Below the pieces are notes generated by a model. It saw nothing but the letters and a program-made list of their open reading frames with translations. It was not told the origin of the DNA and made no database searches. 21,825 nt of DNA. Origin: JBBTXM01 sp038062255. Lineage in GTDB: Bacteria > Patescibacteriota > Minisyncoccia > UBA11713 > 2-01-FULL-45-33. Positions 20,010 through 21,825 of this stretch are shown piece after piece (the stretch's first letter is position 1; every line of letters begins with the position of its first letter). Position numbers and translations under genes: made by a program. Location: NCBI GenBank assembly GCA_038062255.1, contig JBBTXM010000006.1, forward strand, positions 1 to 21,825, read 5' to 3'.

Positions 20010-20078
20010 AATACTTGGTATACAAATTTTACGATCGTGAAAAGTGTATATTGACGAAATTCACTAGATTGTTTAAAA

Positions 20079-20107
20079 ATAAAACCCCCCGGCGCGCTGG
20101 CCGAAGG
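20079..20107 (-). terminator. Terminator of the 36-aa Cys/His-rich gene
   Basis: On the minus strand CCTTCGGC (about 20107-20100), loop CAGCGC and GCCGGGGG form an 8-bp stem with two G-U pairs, followed by TTTTATTTTT. It lies about 18 nt past the stop. Confidence 0.75.
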
Positions 20108-20124
20108 ATTTGGTTATATGCCAA

Positions 20125-20235
20125 TTAAAAAACAAGGCAATGGTGAGTTGGACAATATGTGTGAGTAAATCCTGAGAAGTAACTATAACGCACGGGGCAT
20201 TTTTTATGTTTTTGTTTGCGCTTTTTATTTTTCAT
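20125..20235 (-). CDS. 36-aa Cys/His-rich small protein
   Basis: The minus-strand ATG at 20235 has AAGGAG 9 nt upstream (20250-20245), a promoter (20288-20260) and a terminator (20107-20079), so all parts of a small gene are present. The product has a basic head (MKNKKRKQKHKK) and then CPVRYSYFSGFTHTYCPTHH, ending CLVF. Cysteines at 13, 28 and 33 and histidines at 25, 31 and 32 could bind a metal ion such as zinc. I do not recognise the family. It diverges from polA, whose promoter overlaps its own. Confidence 0.65.
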   Translation of the reverse strand: MKNKKRKQKHKKCPVRYSYFSGFTHTYCPTHHCLVF

Positions 20236-20259
20236 TATTATTCTCTCCTTCCTGTCAAC

Positions 20260-20288
20260 AACTTATCATATTCAATTTTTCTTGTCAA
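20260..20288 (-). promoter_or_regulatory. Promoter of the 36-aa Cys/His-rich gene
   Basis: On the minus strand TTGACA (20288-20283), 17 nt and TAAGTT (20265-20260). The -35 overlaps the TTGTCA -35 of the polA promoter on the other strand. Confidence 0.55.
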
Positions 20289-20311
20289 GTGGTGGGGTGG
20301 GGGGTTAGAAT
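20282..20311 (+). promoter_or_regulatory. polA promoter
   Basis: TTGTCA (20282-20287), an 18-nt G-rich spacer and TAGAAT (20306-20311). The predicted start is about 5 nt before the ATG at 20323. No Shine-Dalgarno site is clear. Confidence 0.5.
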
Positions 20312-20322
20312 GGATGGTAATA

Positions 20323-21825
20323 ATGAAAACTTTACTACTTATCGACTCCCACGCATTGATTCACCGCGCGTACCATGCGTTGCCTCCGTTTACTTCGCCA
20401 AAAGGGGAGCCAACCGGAGCGCTTTATGGATTTTCGAGCATGATGTTGCGAGCGCTCAATGATTTCAAGCCGGACTACGTTGCGGCCGCTTTTGATTTGC
20501 CCGGGAAAACTTTTCGGCACGAAGCCTACGAAGAATACAAGGCCAAACGCCCGGAAGTTGAAGAAGCTTTGATTTCACAGCTTAAAAAACTTCCGGAATT
20601 GGCAGAGGCTTTTGGTATTTATTGCTTAAGCGCTCCCGGCTTTGAGGCCGACGATGTCCTAGGAGCAATAGTGGAAAAAACAAAAAAGGAAAAAAATTTG
20701 AAAATTATAATCATGTCCGGCGATATGGATATATTGCAGCTTGTGGACGGAGAAAGCGTGGTTGTATACGCCATGAAAAAAGGAGTAAACGACACCGTAA
20801 CCTATGATGAAAAAAAGGTTTTTGAGCGGTACGGATTTGGCCCCAAGCTTATTCCAGATTTTAAAGGACTAAAGGGGGATCCATCCGATAATATAGTAGG
20901 CGTGCGCGGTATTGGAGAAAAAACTGCGACAGATTTGATAAAGAAATTCGGCGCTCTGGAAAATATATATAAACATCTAAAAGGACCCGCCTTCGCTAAA
21001 GCCAAGGCGGGCAAGCCAGCCAATGATCTGAAAGAACGAATAATAAAACTTCTTTTGGAACACAAAGAGGACGCATTTTTTTCAAAAACGTTGGCTACAA
21101 TCAGAAAAGACGCACCGGTTAAATTTGATTTGAAAAAAGCAAAATTCAGTTTAGACAAAAACAAACTTGCGGAAAAATTTTTAGAATTGGGATTTAACTC
21201 TTTAATGAAAAGGATTTCCGGGGAACCCGCGCTTTCCCCAACATCCAATGTTGCACAAAAAACATTGGATGTTTTTCCAAGCGCGGGGGACCTTTCCTTT
21301 ATCCTTGTCCGCAACAATCAAATATTCGGTCAACTCGATTGGAACAAAAAAATAGTTTCGAACGACATAAAAAGCGTTATTAAGATTTCAAAAAAAATTC
21401 CGAAAAACTTTTTTGATTTAACTGTTGCAAATTGGGCCGCAGACAGCGAAAAACGAGAGCTGGGGTTGCCCGAAGACCCAATCGAAGCCCTTAAAGCTTT
21501 GCCGGATGAGTATAAAAAAATACTTTCGCGAATCAAAGAGCGCGATGTCGAAAAAGTAGTTTACGAAATAGAATTTCCCCTTATTCCAATATTGGCTGAA
21601 ATGGAAACAGCTGGCGTTGGCCTTGATGAAGGTTTTTTAACTAAATTCAAAAAAGAAATTTCCCAAAAAATCGCGCAAATCGAAGAAAAAATACACAAAA
21701 GCGCCGGCGCGGAATTTAATATAAATTCGCCCTCTCAAGTCGGAGAAATTTTAACAAAACTTGGAATAGCGGGAAGAGCCCGTACTTCGACTGGAAAAAT
21801 TTCTACCAAAGAATCGGAGCTTTTG
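20323..21825 (+). CDS. polA: DNA polymerase I, 3' end outside window
   Basis: 501 codons are visible and the gene runs past the window end. The N-terminal 5'-3' exonuclease domain (1-290) has LLIDSHALIHRAYHAL, YVAAAFDLPGKTFRHE, GFEADDVLGA (107-116), SGDMDILQL (132-140) and KGDPSDNIVGVRGIGEKTA (184-202). The region from about 323 replaces the proofreading domain but lacks the DxE motif and its partners, so 3'-5' exonuclease activity is unlikely. The polymerase domain begins near residue 420 with EIEFPLIPILAEMETAGVGL. Two palindromic segments are inserted in frame, at residues 221-230 and 302-322. The start at 20323 follows a promoter by 11 nt. Confidence 0.96.
   Translation, partial: MKTLLLIDSHALIHRAYHALPPFTSPKGEPTGALYGFSSMMLRALNDFKPDYVAAAFDLPGKTFRHEAYEEYKAKRPEVEEALISQLKKLPELAEAFGIYCLSAPGFEADDVLGAIVEKTKKEKNLKIIIMSGDMDILQLVDGESVVVYAMKKGVNDTVTYDEKKVFERYGFGPKLIPDFKGLKGDPSDNIVGVRGIGEKTATDLIKKFGALENIYKHLKGPAFAKAKAGKPANDLKERIIKLLLEHKEDAFFSKTLATIRKDAPVKFDLKKAKFSLDKNKLAEKFLELGFNSLMKRISGEPALSPTSNVAQKTLDVFPSAGDLSFILVRNNQIFGQLDWNKKIVSNDIKSVIKISKKIPKNFFDLTVANWAADSEKRELGLPEDPIEALKALPDEYKKILSRIKERDVEKVVYEIEFPLIPILAEMETAGVGLDEGFLTKFKKEISQKIAQIEEKIHKSAGAEFNINSPSQVGEILTKLGIAGRARTSTGKISTKESELL
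20986..21011. repeat. Palindromic repeat inside polA (first)
   Basis: CCCGCCTT (20986-20993) pairs with AAGGCGGG (21004-21011). It is translated in frame as PAFAKAKAG in the exonuclease domain's C-terminal helical part. Confidence 0.6.
21226..21287. repeat. 62-nt long hairpin repeat inside polA (second)
   Basis: CCCGCGCTT (21226-21234) pairs with AAGCGCGGG (21279-21287), and inside it AACATCCAATGTT (21240-21252) pairs perfectly with 21261-21273. It is translated as PALSPTSNVAQKTLDVFPSAG in the linker between the exonuclease and the degenerate proofreading domains. Confidence 0.75.

Noticed and set aside
20118..20168. 16-codon plus-strand frame (MPIKKQGNGELDNMCE) within a stem (AGGATTT/AAATCCT)
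   Set aside because: It is exactly antisense to the 36-aa Cys/His-rich gene, which has promoter, ribosome site and terminator.

Overview
The window looks like part of a chromosome from the Candidate Phyla Radiation (Patescibacteria, most likely a Parcubacteria-type lineage). This is an inference from several signs. The genes are small and tightly packed, with many 4-nt or longer overlaps. The base composition is moderately AT-rich and UGA is used as a stop. A TrmB-type regulator with a winged helix is present. DNA polymerase I has no recognisable 3'-5' proofreading motifs, YebC is short, and the Jag/KhpB protein lacks a Jag-N domain. Short palindromic repeats lie inside and between genes. No tRNA, rRNA, CRISPR array or transposase gene was found.

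Layout. Bases 2-1015 hold the 3' end of a beta-propeller protein gene, followed by a TrmB-family regulator (1034-1795) and its terminator. Bases 1796-3669 form an unusual gene-poor island. It has several near-consensus sigma70 promoters on both strands, strong RNA-like secondary structure, a 43-codon gene with its own promoter and ribosome binding site, two tiny membrane-peptide genes on the minus strand, and two long structured units that share a 66-nt identical head and a near-identical tail hairpin. A small membrane protein gene (3670-4116) closes the island.

Bases 4137-7385 are the classic origin neighbourhood: khpB/jag, yidC, rnpA and rpmH on the minus strand, diverging from dnaA and dnaN on the plus strand, with DnaA boxes between dnaA and dnaN. 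A class A penicillin-binding protein (8479-10926, minus) meets dnaN tail to tail. Next come tyrS (plus) and a very acidic 59-residue protein (minus). A minus-strand operon follows, in transcription order: antitoxin, RelE/ParE-like toxin, 67-aa membrane protein, PH-domain membrane protein, yebC, ruvC. Diverging from it is a plus-strand pair made of a 49-aa basic protein that starts with TTG and a 145-aa unknown protein. Then come ruvB, the pilus/secretion ATPase pilB/gspE and an unknown 348-aa protein (all minus), tsaE (plus), a 36-aa Cys/His-rich protein (minus), and the first 501 codons of polA (plus), cut by the window end.

The genes cover replication initiation (dnaA, dnaN), repair and recombination (polA, ruvB, ruvC), tRNA charging and modification (tyrS, tsaE), tRNA processing and membrane insertion (rnpA, yidC), wall synthesis (PBP) and type IV pilus-like export (pilB). 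Two patterns run through the window. First, many genes have a TATAAT-like box only 6-7 nt upstream of the start codon and no Shine-Dalgarno sequence, which suggests leaderless mRNAs; several of the very small genes have good AAGGAG sites instead. Second, short palindromes sit in frame inside tsaE, polA, the regulator gene and the propeller gene. The best candidates for undescribed biology are the 1796-3669 island and a promoter-driven structured RNA at about 16536-16706 between ruvB and pilB.
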